Assembly: GCA_041486365.1 (NCBI GenBank)
Contig: JBGPLH010000083.1
Span: 1-10,903 of the forward strand
Length of the DNA: 10,903 bases
Direction: 5' to 3'
Origin: JBGPLH01 sp041486365 [NCBI: Thermodesulfobacteriota bacterium]
GTDB taxonomy: Bacteria; JAUYMQ01
Positions 1 through 5,912 of the stretch are shown one piece after another. Each line of letters begins with the position of its first letter. Within the stretch, counting starts at the first letter, position 1. The notes under the pieces are model-generated. The model searched no databases and was not told the DNA's origin. It saw nothing but the letters and a program-made list of their open reading frames with translations. The translations under genes were made by a program, and so were the position numbers.

Positions 1-42
1 CTTGACGAAGCCGTCCGGGTTCGAGTCCCGGCCCTGGCACCA
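1..42 (+). tRNA. tRNA 3' end (partial), probably tRNA-Leu
   Basis: Only the 3' part is inside the window. The T-arm is clear: stem CCGGG (15-19), loop TTCGAGT (20-26), stem CCCGG (27-31). It is followed by the acceptor 3' strand CCCTGGC (32-38), discriminator A39 and an encoded CCA (40-42). The preceding bases fold as a short hairpin, CTT (1-3) with AAG (8-10) around GACG, which fits the long variable arm of a class II tRNA. Discriminator A and an inferred 5' end of GCCAGGG fit Leu better than Ser, which has discriminator G. The anticodon is outside the window, so the isotype is an inference. Confidence 0.8.
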
Positions 43-61
43 ACATGGAAGAGCAATCGCG

Positions 62-90
62 AGCCCCCGCCACCGGCGGGGGCTTTCGTC
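62..90 (+). terminator. Rho-independent terminator of the tRNA
   Basis: A ten-base stem AGCCCCCGCC (62-71) pairs perfectly with GGCGGGGGCT (75-84) around a three-base loop, followed by TTTCGT. It lies 20 bases after the tRNA CCA end, so it most likely ends the tRNA transcript. The T-tract is short but the stem is very GC-rich. Confidence 0.75.
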
Positions 91-113
91 TGGCGGTGAT
101 CGGGCGGGGAGCC

Positions 114-142
114 TTGACACGCCGCCGGGCCTGTGGCGTGAT
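114..142 (+). promoter_or_regulatory. possible sigma-70-type promoter for the 149-245 RNA
   Basis: A perfect TTGACA (114-119) is followed after 17 bases by CGTGAT (137-142), which matches TATAAT at three positions. It would start transcription near 149, just ahead of the hairpins and terminator at 154-245. The -35 is strong and the -10 is weak, so this is tentative. Confidence 0.3.
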
Positions 143-148
143 GGCGGA

Positions 149-245
149 CGGGGGGAGGTTGTAGGGGCCCAGCCACGCCCACAGCCTCCGCCGGGAGCGT
201 CTGAGACGCCGGCGACCGGGGTTTGCGGTCGGCCGGCGTTTTTCG
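149..245 (+). ncRNA. candidate structured leader (attenuator) or small RNA
   Basis: Three successive structures can be drawn. First, GGAGGTTGT (154-162) pairs with ACAGCCTCC (181-189), nine pairs with one G-T. Second, CGCCGG (189-194) pairs with CCGGCG (209-214), enclosing CGTC (198-201) with GACG (205-208). Third is the terminator at 206-245, whose 5' arm overlaps the second structure, so the two are mutually exclusive. That is the usual antiterminator/terminator layout of an attenuator. The beta-helix gene starts at 314 and no good promoter is seen between 245 and 314, which favours a leader. A free small RNA is equally possible. No known riboswitch class is recognised. Confidence 0.35.
206..245 (+). 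terminator. intrinsic terminator upstream of the beta-helix gene
   Basis: ACGCCGGC (206-213) pairs with GCCGGCGT (232-239). The stem extends inward through GACC (214-217) with GGTC (227-230) past a one-base bulge, and a run of five T's at 239-243 follows. This is a textbook Rho-independent terminator. It does not follow any protein gene, so it ends either a small RNA or a regulated leader. Confidence 0.7.
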
Positions 246-313
246 TTCGGTCGAAGGGGCGGGTGCGGGTCCGGATCCCCGGCACCCCTAGTACCGCAGA
301 AGGAGAACCAGCC

Positions 314-1204
314 ATGTTCGTCGCGGCCGGCTTCCCCCTCCGCCCCCTCGCCCTCGCCGCCGTGCTCATGGCGGCGCTCCCGGCGACGGCGCGGGCCGGA
401 AGCAGCATCGTCATCAAGGTCAATCTCGGCACCGTCAATACCGGTGGCATCACGCCGGGGGATCTCCCCGGCTTTCCCGTCACGATCACGCAACCGGGTG
501 CCTACGAGCTCGACGGAAACCTCGATCTGCGCAGCCAGCACACTCCCTGGAACGTGAACGCGATCCAGGTCACCGCGGACAATGTCACGATAGATATGAA
601 GGGGTTCGCGATCATCGGACCCGCGGTCTGCTCGGGGCATCCCCCCGTCTGCATGCCCATCGGCACGGGCGACGGGATCAGCTCGATCAACAGCAACATC
701 GTCGTGGAGAACGGGACGATCCGGGGGATGGGAAGCGATGGCATCGCGCTCGCCAACAACGTGCGGGTATCGAACGTTCGCGCCATCAGCAACGGCGGGG
801 ACGGCATCGCTGTGCTCGATACGTCGATCGTGGAGAACTGCACCGTCCAGTCCAACGGGGACGACGGAATCCAGGTCGGCAACACGTCGACGGTCCGGGG
901 GAACGTCGTCAAGGACACCAAGGAGCAGGGGATCGTCGCGCTCAACGCGTCCACGGTGATGGGCAACTCGGTGTTCCGGAGCGGCCTGCAGGGGATCTTC
1001 ACGATAGGCGCCTGCACGGTGACGGGGAACACCTCGGTCGGACAGGCGACCAGCTTCGGGCTGAGCCTGGGCACCGGCACCGGGTACGGCGGGAACGTCC
1101 TCACCGACAACAACGGTCCCGTCGGGAACAACAACCCGCAGGTCACCGGCGCGGGGATCCAGATCGCCCCGAACGTGTGCGGAACAGACACCGTGTGCCC
1201 GTGA
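314..1204 (+). CDS. secreted right-handed beta-helix repeat protein
   Basis: The gene encodes 296 residues. The ATG at 314 is chosen because AGAAGGAG (298-305) sits nine bases upstream and a signal peptide begins there (hydrophobic residues about 11-27, cleavage near ATARA/GS). The upstream in-frame extension reads through the tRNA and terminators and is not coding. Residues about 129-250 form parallel beta-helix (PbH1/NosD-like) coils with an exact 21-residue period: the glycine of D/QGI recurs at 143, 164, 185, 206 and 227, with a possible sixth coil at 249. Such folds are usually carbohydrate-active enzymes or cell-surface adhesin-like proteins. No catalytic residue set is recognised, so the function is unknown. 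Four cysteines (106, 113, 289, 295) flank the helix and C175 and C234 lie inside it; disulphides outside the cytoplasm are plausible. A carbohydrate-binding surface role is inference only. Confidence 0.85.
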   Translation: MFVAAGFPLRPLALAAVLMAALPATARAGSSIVIKVNLGTVNTGGITPGDLPGFPVTITQPGAYELDGNLDLRSQHTPWNVNAIQVTADNVTIDMKGFAIIGPAVCSGHPPVCMPIGTGDGISSINSNIVVENGTIRGMGSDGIALANNVRVSNVRAISNGGDGIAVLDTSIVENCTVQSNGDDGIQVGNTSTVRGNVVKDTKEQGIVALNASTVMGNSVFRSGLQGIFTIGACTVTGNTSVGQATSFGLSLGTGTGYGGNVLTDNNGPVGNNNPQVTGAGIQIAPNVCGTDTVCP

Positions 1205-1530
1205 GGGCGCACCATCGCCTGTCTCCCGGCGCCTCGCGGCTGGCCATCCTGCGGGGCGCCGGATTCCTTCAATCGGAACTTGTCGGCCCGGGCTTCGCCC
1301 GGGACCTCCGGGCGCCGGAAAGCCCGAGCCGTCCCGAAGCGCCCCCGACCCTGACGCCGGCCGGCTTGACCCCGTCGCCCCCGGTGGTACAGTGGCCGGG
1401 CTAGTTCTCCGGGACATCCGCGCGTCGTCCTGCGCGCGGTCCCCCCTCTCGGAAACATCTCCCCCCGACGTCGTCTCTCCGCGAACCGCCGCGGCACTTG
1501 GCACGCCTTGTGCGGCGAAAGGGGATTCCC
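1205..1530. other. intergenic region between the beta-helix and SUMF1-like genes
   Basis: No gene is supported here. The stretch holds a GC-rich hairpin, CCCGGGC (1287-1293) with GCCCGGG (1297-1303). It lacks a T-tract, so it is at best a weak terminator for the upstream gene. GGCGCC is repeated at about 1229, 1255 and 1311. A promoter candidate lies at 1366-1393, followed by a leader of about 130 bases in which nothing further was recognised. Confidence 0.5.
1366..1393 (+). promoter_or_regulatory. probable sigma-70-type promoter of the SUMF1-like gene
   Basis: TTGACC (1366-1371) and TACAGT (1388-1393) are separated by 16 bases, five of six and four of six matches to consensus. It is the best promoter-like pair in the gap and points at the gene starting at 1531. 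The predicted start near 1400 gives a leader of about 130 nt. Confidence 0.45.
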
Positions 1531-2358
1531 ATGCGCGCTTTCAGGACCACCCCGATGACGGCCCTGTGTTTCATGGTTCTCGCGACCGCGGCTTTCGCGG
1601 GAACGCCCAAGGCGCCCAAGGCGCCGAAGTCGGGGACGATCTGTCCCGCCGACACGGTCCAGGCAGGCTCCCTCTGCGCGGATAGGTACGAGGCGAGCGT
1701 CTGGAGCGTCCCCGCCACGAACACGTCACTCATGGCACGCGTGAAGGCCGGCGCCGTCACGCTCGCCGACCTCACCGCGGGCGGTGCGACGCAGATGGGC
1801 GCGGCGACCGGCGCTTGCACGGGAACCGAGTACCCCGTCGAGTTCCCGCGGAACGGGAACTGGACGGCGCCTCTCTTCGCGCTCTCGATCCCCGGCGTCT
1901 CGCCGAGCGCCTGCATCTCCTGGTACCAGGCCACGCAGGCCTGCGCGCTCTCGGGGAAGCGGTTGCTGCGGAACGAGGAGTGGCAGCTCGCGGCGGCGGG
2001 AACGCCCGATCCCGGCCCCGCCGATGACGGCGTCGCCCAGTGCAATGTCGCCGGGACGATGGCGGCGAGCACGGGCGCGCGTACGCTCTGCGTCTCTTCC
2101 TGGCTGGCCGCCGACATGATCGGCAACCTCGCCGAGTGGACCGCGACCTGGGACGAGAACGCCGACGGGTGCAGCGATCTCACGGGCGAGTTCGGGGGCG
2201 GGGAGCAGTGCTTCGGGGGCGACCCGGGCGGCAACCGCGTCTTCGGCCTCGTGCGCGGCGGCTCCTACCTGTCGGAGGAGAAGGCCTCCACCTTCACCCT
2301 GTGGACGTTCAACGTCGAGACGCAGTCCAGGGAGATCGGCTTCCGCTGCGGGCGTTGA
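1531..2358 (+). CDS. secreted SUMF1/FGE-fold domain protein lacking the catalytic cysteines
   Basis: The gene encodes 275 residues. ATG 1531 follows AAAGGGGA (1518-1525) and begins a signal peptide (hydrophobic 10-22, likely cleavage AFA/G), then a Lys-Ala-Pro stretch (26-34). The rest matches the formylglycine-generating enzyme/sulfatase-modifying domain (FGE-sulfatase, C-type-lectin-like fold): SLCADRYEASVW (48-59), ACISWYQATQAC (128-139), GKRLLRNEEWQLAA (142-155), MIGNLAEWT (197-205), LVRGGSY (241-247) and the closing GFRC (271-273). True FGEs carry two copper-binding cysteines just after the RGGSY motif. Here that segment reads SEEKASTFTLW with no cysteine, so aerobic formylglycine formation is not expected. 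Ten cysteines in the mature part suggest disulphides. A binding or structural role outside the cytoplasm is inferred; the ligand is unknown. The upstream in-frame TTG at 1498 would spoil the signal peptide. Confidence 0.85.
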   Translation: MRAFRTTPMTALCFMVLATAAFAGTPKAPKAPKSGTICPADTVQAGSLCADRYEASVWSVPATNTSLMARVKAGAVTLADLTAGGATQMGAATGACTGTEYPVEFPRNGNWTAPLFALSIPGVSPSACISWYQATQACALSGKRLLRNEEWQLAAAGTPDPGPADDGVAQCNVAGTMAASTGARTLCVSSWLAADMIGNLAEWTATWDENADGCSDLTGEFGGGEQCFGGDPGGNRVFGLVRGGSYLSEEKASTFTLWTFNVETQSREIGFRCGR

Positions 2359-2397
2359 GCGCCGCGCGTTCGGGTGGCCCGCGTAGCGTCGCTGTGC

Positions 2398-2425
2398 TTG
2401 ATCGGCGTCCCGGCGATGCTAGAGT
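2398..2425 (+). promoter_or_regulatory. probable promoter giving a leaderless mRNA
   Basis: TTGATC (2398-2403) and TAGAGT (2420-2425) are 16 bases apart. The -10 element ends six bases before the ATG at 2432, exactly where transcription would begin, and the gene has no convincing Shine-Dalgarno site. This is the standard geometry of a leaderless message. Confidence 0.45.
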
Positions 2426-2431
2426 GCGGGT

Positions 2432-3220
2432 ATGGTCCGCTTCGCACCGCTCCGCCCGCCCCTCCGCAGTCCCGACCCCGGTCCCTTCGACATCATTGGC
2501 GACGTCCACGGCTGCCACGTCGAGCTCGTCTCGCTGCTCGAGCGTCTCGGATACCGCCGCGACGGCGATGCGTTCTTCCACTCCGCAGGCCGGCGTGCCG
2601 TCTTCCTGGGTGATCTCCCCAACCGGGGCCCCGCCAACGTGGCCGTGCTTCGCACCGTCGCGGCCATGGTCCGCCGCGGAAGCGCGCTGTACACGCCGGG
2701 GAATCACTGCCTGAAGCTCCGTCGGGTGCTCACGGGGGACCGATCCGATCCGAAGGGAGCGACGCTCACCACGCTCGCGGAGCTGGAGGCGCTCGCGCCC
2801 GCAGAGCGCGAGGAGGCGGTCGCCGGGTTCCTCAGCCTCTGCGAGGAGGCGCCGCCGTACCTGATTCTCGACGCGGGACGGCTCGTCGTCGCACACGCGG
2901 GCATCGAGGCGGAGATGATCGGAGAGGTGAGCGAGGCGATCCTGCGCTTCGTCCGTGAAGGGGAGGTCACGGGCCGCACGCCGGAGGGGCGGCCCATCCG
3001 GCGCGACTGGGCGGCGGACTACCGGGGCGACGCCCTCGTGGTTTACGGCCACACGCCCCGGCCGCAGGTGCGCTTCGTGAACAACACCGTGAACATCGAC
3101 CAGGGCTGCGTCTACGGCGGCTCCCTCACGGCGCTCCGTTACCCCGAGCGCGCGACCGTGAGCGTGCACTCGCTTCGCGCGTACTGGCCTCGCGCCGCCG
3201 TGGGGACAGCGGAGAGTTGA
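2432..3220 (+). CDS. calcineurin-like metallophosphoesterase, Pnkp-phosphatase/PrpE type
   Basis: The protein of 262 residues contains one metallophosphoesterase domain from residue 19 to about 240. All metal-ligand motifs are present: GDVHG (23-27), GDLPNRGP (60-67), GNHC (90-93), VVAHAG (152-157) and VVYGHTP (203-209), then NNTVNIDQGCVYGG (217-230). The last block and the WAADYRG segment resemble the phosphatase module of bacterial polynucleotide kinase-phosphatase (Pnkp) and the PrpE diadenosine-tetraphosphatase-like group. Expected activity is Mn-dependent phosphomono- or diester hydrolysis in the cytoplasm; the substrate is unknown. Two positions are unusual: GDLPN replaces the common GDLVD, and GNHC replaces GNHD/E. 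Neither is a direct metal ligand. No kinase or ligase module of Pnkp is fused or adjacent. ATG 2432 is taken as the start because a -10 element lies just upstream, although no ribosome site does. Confidence 0.85.
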   Translation: MVRFAPLRPPLRSPDPGPFDIIGDVHGCHVELVSLLERLGYRRDGDAFFHSAGRRAVFLGDLPNRGPANVAVLRTVAAMVRRGSALYTPGNHCLKLRRVLTGDRSDPKGATLTTLAELEALAPAEREEAVAGFLSLCEEAPPYLILDAGRLVVAHAGIEAEMIGEVSEAILRFVREGEVTGRTPEGRPIRRDWAADYRGDALVVYGHTPRPQVRFVNNTVNIDQGCVYGGSLTALRYPERATVSVHSLRAYWPRAAVGTAES

Positions 3221-3328
3221 CATCGCCCGGCGAATGGTGCTTCTTCTTGCCCCGAAGCCGGGGGTATCCGGCTCGATGGTTCTTCCCGAGGGGGTTTCGG
3301 CGTGATTTACCCGACAGGAGGGGGGTTC

Positions 3329-3874
3329 ATGCAATTTGTGACGTACCGGCACCTGGTCCGCGTGGCGACGGCGGGCGTGATCGTTCTGGGTGTGTCCACC
3401 CTCGTCGCCTGCGGCGGACCGAAGAAGGAAGAGAGTGCGCCTGCCGAGACGGCGGCGCCGGCCGAGCAGGCCGCGCCCGCGCCTGAGGCGGCGCCCGCGG
3501 CTCCGGCTCCCGAGGCCGCGCCTGCGCCCGAAGTGGCGGCGCCGGCCGCGACCGGTGGCGCGACGCTCGGAGACGCGAGCAAGGGCAAGGCGATCTACGA
3601 GACCTACTGCGTGACCTGTCACGGGCCCGGGGGCAAGGGCGACGGGCCGGCCGCAGCGACGCTGCCGAAGAAGCCCGCCGCTCACTCCGACGGTAACTAC
3701 ATGAACCCGCTGACGAACGCCGAGCTGTACAAGGCGATCAAGGAAGGTGGCCAGTCCGTCGGCAAGTCCAACGCGATGCCGCCCTGGGGCGGGACGCTCA
3801 GCGACGATCAGGTCAAGGACGCCCTCGCCTACGTCCGGTCCCTGGCCAATCCGCCGTACACGGGCCCGAAATGA
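3329..3874 (+). CDS. lipoprotein class I c-type cytochrome
   Basis: The protein of 181 residues starts at the ATG at 3329, after the strong AGGAGGGGGG at 3317-3326 (start spacing 2-6 depending on register). An earlier in-frame ATT at 3302 lies before that site and is rejected. The N-terminus is a lipoprotein signal with lipobox LVAC, so Cys28 would be lipidated. Residues about 33-76 are an Ala/Pro/Glu linker with repeats such as PEAAPA. A single class I cytochrome c domain follows (79-175): haem site CVTCH (94-98), likely distal ligand Met150 in NAMPPWG, and a C-terminal helix DDQVKDALAYVRSL. It is probably a membrane-anchored periplasmic electron carrier. No oxidase or reductase subunit is adjacent, so its partner is unknown. 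It is read toward the convergent SDR gene. Confidence 0.9.
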   Translation: MQFVTYRHLVRVATAGVIVLGVSTLVACGGPKKEESAPAETAAPAEQAAPAPEAAPAAPAPEAAPAPEVAAPAATGGATLGDASKGKAIYETYCVTCHGPGGKGDGPAAATLPKKPAAHSDGNYMNPLTNAELYKAIKEGGQSVGKSNAMPPWGGTLSDDQVKDALAYVRSLANPPYTGPK

Positions 3875-3910
3875 TCCGGGATCCCTGACACGCGGCCTTC
3901 TTGTAACGCC

Positions 3911-3942
3911 GAAGGCTCCGGAGCGCGCGCTCCGGAGCCTTC
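3911..3942. terminator. 32-nt perfect palindrome, probable bidirectional terminator
   Basis: Every base from 3911 to 3942 is self-complementary. As RNA it gives a 14-pair stem with a GCGC loop on either strand. It lies 36 bases after the cytochrome stop and 37 bases past the SDR stop, between convergent genes, the classic place for a shared terminator. T-tracts are weak on both sides, so it may act as an mRNA 3'-end stabiliser as much as a terminator. Confidence 0.6.
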
Positions 3943-3979
3943 GTGCTTGCGGGGTGCGGCGCGCCGGCGCCGCCCGGGA

Positions 3980-4747
3980 TCAGAGTGTGCTTCCGCCGTC
4001 CACGACGAGAACCTGCCCCGTCATGTAGCTCGAGGCCTCGCTTGCGAGATACAGCGCGATCCCCGCGATCTCCTCGGGCTGCCCGTGCCGTCCCATCGGA
4101 ATGCCCCGCACCGCCTCCTGGTAGATCTCCGGCGTGTGGATCAGGGCGTGGGAGAAGGCCGTGTCGATCAGCCCCGGAGCGATGCAGTTCACGCGCACGC
4201 CGGTCCCGGCCAGCTCCTTTGCGAAGGTCCTCGTCATGTGGATGACCGCGGCCTTGCTGATTCCGTAGGCCCCGAGCAGGGCAGGCGCGCGCAGGCCGCC
4301 CGTGCTCGCCAGGTTGATGATCACGCCGGAGCCCTGGTTCATCATGATCTGCGCGGCGCGGCGGCTCGCGATGAACTGCCCCCGGAGGTTCACCTCCATC
4401 ACCTTGTCCCAGACGGCGTCGTCCGTGTTCACGAGGGCGCCCATCGCGGGGTTCGTGGCGGCGTTGTTCACGAGGATGTCCAGCCGGCCCCAGGCCCCGT
4501 GCACGGTGTCGATCAGGTTCTCGATCTCCGCGCTCTTTCCGACGTGGCAGGGGACCACGAGGGTCCGCACGCCGCGGCGTTCAATTTCGCGGGCGACCTC
4601 CTCGCAGGCTTCCTTCTTGCGGCTCGACACGACGACGTCGGCGCCCGCGTCGGCCAGCGCGATGGCGATGGCGCGGCCGATGCCGCGGCTCGATCCCGTC
4701 ACGATGGCCGTCTTACCCTTCAGAGAGAACTGATCCAGGATGGACAT
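3980..4747 (-). CDS. short-chain dehydrogenase/reductase (SDR), DHRS4-like
   Basis: The protein has 255 residues, the normal length of a classical SDR. The Rossmann cofactor site is TGSSRGIG (17-24), followed by NNAA (94-97), Asn120, Ser148, Tyr161 and Lys165 (YGISK), and the PG motif at 191-192; the Asn-Ser-Tyr-Lys tetrad is complete. Arg43 after the second beta strand (VVVSSRK) favours NADP(H), by family rule. The overall pattern, including VVVSSRK and NCIAPGLIDTAFS, resembles the DHRS4-like carbonyl reductase group; the substrate cannot be read. GAGGAG lies nine bases before the ATG. The gene faces the cytochrome gene and diverges from the 66-residue ORF, with which it shares a 199-base intergenic region. 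Confidence 0.92.
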   Translation of the reverse strand: MSILDQFSLKGKTAIVTGSSRGIGRAIAIALADAGADVVVSSRKKEACEEVAREIERRGVRTLVVPCHVGKSAEIENLIDTVHGAWGRLDILVNNAATNPAMGALVNTDDAVWDKVMEVNLRGQFIASRRAAQIMMNQGSGVIINLASTGGLRAPALLGAYGISKAAVIHMTRTFAKELAGTGVRVNCIAPGLIDTAFSHALIHTPEIYQEAVRGIPMGRHGQPEEIAGIALYLASEASSYMTGQVLVVDGGSTL

Positions 4748-4768
4748 TGGAAAGTGCTCCTCGCGTCG

Positions 4769-4794
4769 CGCGGACCGGAATCGCCCGGTCCGCG
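4769..4794. repeat. inverted repeat in the SDR promoter/leader, possible operator
   Basis: CGCGGACCG (4769-4777) and CGGTCCGCG (4786-4794) are perfect inverted repeats separated by eight bases. They lie 22 bases upstream of the SDR start. The predicted minus-strand start site (about 4791) falls inside the repeat, which suits a DNA operator for a dimeric regulator better than an RNA hairpin. No regulator gene is seen next to it. Confidence 0.4.
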
Positions 4795-4797
4795 GGC

Positions 4798-4826
4798 ATC
4801 ATGGCACGGCGTGCCGGGCGCGGCAA
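4798..4826 (-). promoter_or_regulatory. possible promoter of the SDR gene
   Basis: On the minus strand TTGCCG (4826-4821) and CATGAT (4803-4798) are 17 bases apart. Transcription would start near 4791, about 44 bases before the SDR ATG. The match is moderate. Confidence 0.35.
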
Positions 4827-4850
4827 ACGGGCCGTTCGCGAACTTTTCTC

Positions 4851-4880
4851 TTGAATCACCCGGGACCCGGGATCCATACT
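4851..4880 (+). promoter_or_regulatory. possible promoter of the 66-residue small gene
   Basis: TTGAAT (4851-4856) and CATACT (4875-4880) are separated by 18 bases that include CCCGGG twice (4859-4864 and 4866-4871). The start would be near 4887, about 60 bases before the ATG at 4947. The match is moderate and the CCCGGG pair could be a protein-binding site. Confidence 0.35.
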
Positions 4881-4946
4881 TCGCCGCATCGAGAGGGCCG
4901 CTTCCCCCGAAGCAGGTTTCGAACAGCCCGGGACAGGAGGTGCGCC

Positions 4947-5147
4947 ATGCGGATGGGTCCGCAGGAGTTGGGATGGCTGGAGTGGGATCCCTTCCGGGGG
5001 TGGGAGGCCTCGCACGCGAGTTTCGAAGCCGAGCTGTCGGATCCGGTGAGCCGGGCGCCCTTGGAGTCCGCGCTACCGCCGTCGGTGGACATCGATGACG
5101 TCGAGGACGCGCGGATGGGTCCGGAGGGATTCACGACCTGGTTTTGA
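4947..5147 (+). CDS. 66-residue acidic hypothetical protein
   Basis: The ORF begins six bases after a perfect AGGAGG (4935-4940). The protein has no signal peptide or membrane segment. It is acidic and tryptophan-rich (GWLEWDPFRGWE near the start, VDIDDVEDA near the end), and no family is recognised. Its two ends share the motif RMGP (residues 2-5 and 56-59), encoded by a 13-base in-phase direct repeat GCGGATGGGTCCG at 4949 and 5111. The second in-frame ATG (4953) is a possible alternative start. It diverges from the SDR gene and converges with the PEP-CTERM gene. The strong ribosome site and open frame support a real gene; the function is unknown. Confidence 0.6.
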   Translation: MRMGPQELGWLEWDPFRGWEASHASFEAELSDPVSRAPLESALPPSVDIDDVEDARMGPEGFTTWF

Positions 5148-5167
5148 GGGCATGGAACCGGCGAGGG

Positions 5168-5194
5168 CGAAGCCGCGTCGGATTGTCGGCTTCG
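5168..5194. terminator. hairpin between convergent small gene and PEP-CTERM gene
   Basis: CGAAGCCG (5168-5175) pairs perfectly with CGGCTTCG (5187-5194) around an 11-base loop, 21 bases after the small-gene stop. No T-tract follows on either strand, so this is a weak terminator candidate or a 3'-end stabilising hairpin. Confidence 0.3.
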
Positions 5195-5251
5195 AGAACC
5201 GGTGGCCGGCAAGCGAAGCGCCGCTGGTTGCCGATGCCATGGAGGCGATCG

Positions 5252-5890
5252 TCAGGCGGTGCGCTCGACGCGTCTGCGGAGTCGGGCAAGCAAGAGCCCA
5301 AGGCCCGATGCCATGAGCGACACAGACCCCGGCTCGGGCACCGCTGCCCCGAGGGTGATGTTGTCGAATGTGAGGAGGCCGGTGAAGTCGTTCACGTCGG
5401 GCACCGAGGTCGATCGCAGGGTGAACTGGGTGATGCTGGACCAGTTGGAGTCGAAGTTGATGGTCCCGGTGCCCCCGAAGGTCAATGTGGTCCCATTGGA
5501 CGCCACGATCTCCCACACGCCGGTGGACGGATTGAGCAGCTCCTCGATGTCCATGCTCGACAATGTGAATGGGACGCCGAAGAAATCGATGATCACTTCA
5601 TCGCCGTCGTTGCCGGTGTGAATTTGGCCCTCGCGCTCGCCAGAGATGCTGCCCGGTCCTTCGCTGATGTCGTAGATATCGAAATGGTCCTGCTCGAATC
5701 CAGGTTGCGCCTGATTGATCGTGCTGAAGCGGAACCCGTCCTCGACATACGGCGGGGCAAAGGTTGGAGGCTGAAGTATCCCGCCATTCCCGAAATCAAG
5801 CACGACGGCCTCGGCCGGCGCCGCCTCGGCCGCAGCCGCTACGGACAGAGCCACTACCAACCGAGTGAGTTTTCTTGTCAATGCGCTCAT
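5252..5890 (-). CDS. PEP-CTERM sorting domain protein
   Basis: The protein of 212 residues begins with a Sec signal (hydrophobic 10-28). The middle is beta-rich and has no cysteine: LDFGNG (31-36), then repeated short strands such as GGTGTINFDSNWSSITQFTL. It ends with the tripartite PEP-CTERM signal: VPEPG (184-188), a hydrophobic span (189-202) and the basic tail RLRRRVER (203-210). In this system an exosortase (EpsH family) cleaves at the PEP motif and the product is exported to the surface or extracellular matrix, often with exopolysaccharide. No exosortase is in the window. GGAAGG lies five bases before the ATG. A sigma-54-like site is seen just upstream (5913-5926). The central domain is not assignable to a named family with confidence. 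Confidence 0.9.
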   Translation of the reverse strand: MSALTRKLTRLVVALSVAAAAEAAPAEAVVLDFGNGGILQPPTFAPPYVEDGFRFSTINQAQPGFEQDHFDIYDISEGPGSISGEREGQIHTGNDGDEVIIDFFGVPFTLSSMDIEELLNPSTGVWEIVASNGTTLTFGGTGTINFDSNWSSITQFTLRSTSVPDVNDFTGLLTFDNITLGAAVPEPGSVSLMASGLGLLLARLRRRVERTA

Positions 5891-5912
5891 TGTCGCCTTC
5901 CATAAAAGATGG

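Noticed and set aside
2-313. In-frame N-terminal extension of the beta-helix gene
   Set aside because: It runs through a tRNA and two terminators, and a signal peptide with its own ribosome site starts at 314.
3217-3245. TTGACA overlapping the metallophosphoesterase stop as a cytochrome promoter
   Set aside because: The -35 is perfect, but no acceptable -10 lies at 15-19 bases; not strong enough to list.
2309-3685. 458-codon minus-strand open frame
   Set aside because: It lies antisense to the metallophosphoesterase and cytochrome genes, is Arg-rich and has no recognisable domain; a shadow frame of GC-rich DNA.
3947-5098. 383-codon plus-strand open frame
   Set aside because: It is antisense to the SDR gene, whose motifs are intact; no domain or ribosome site.
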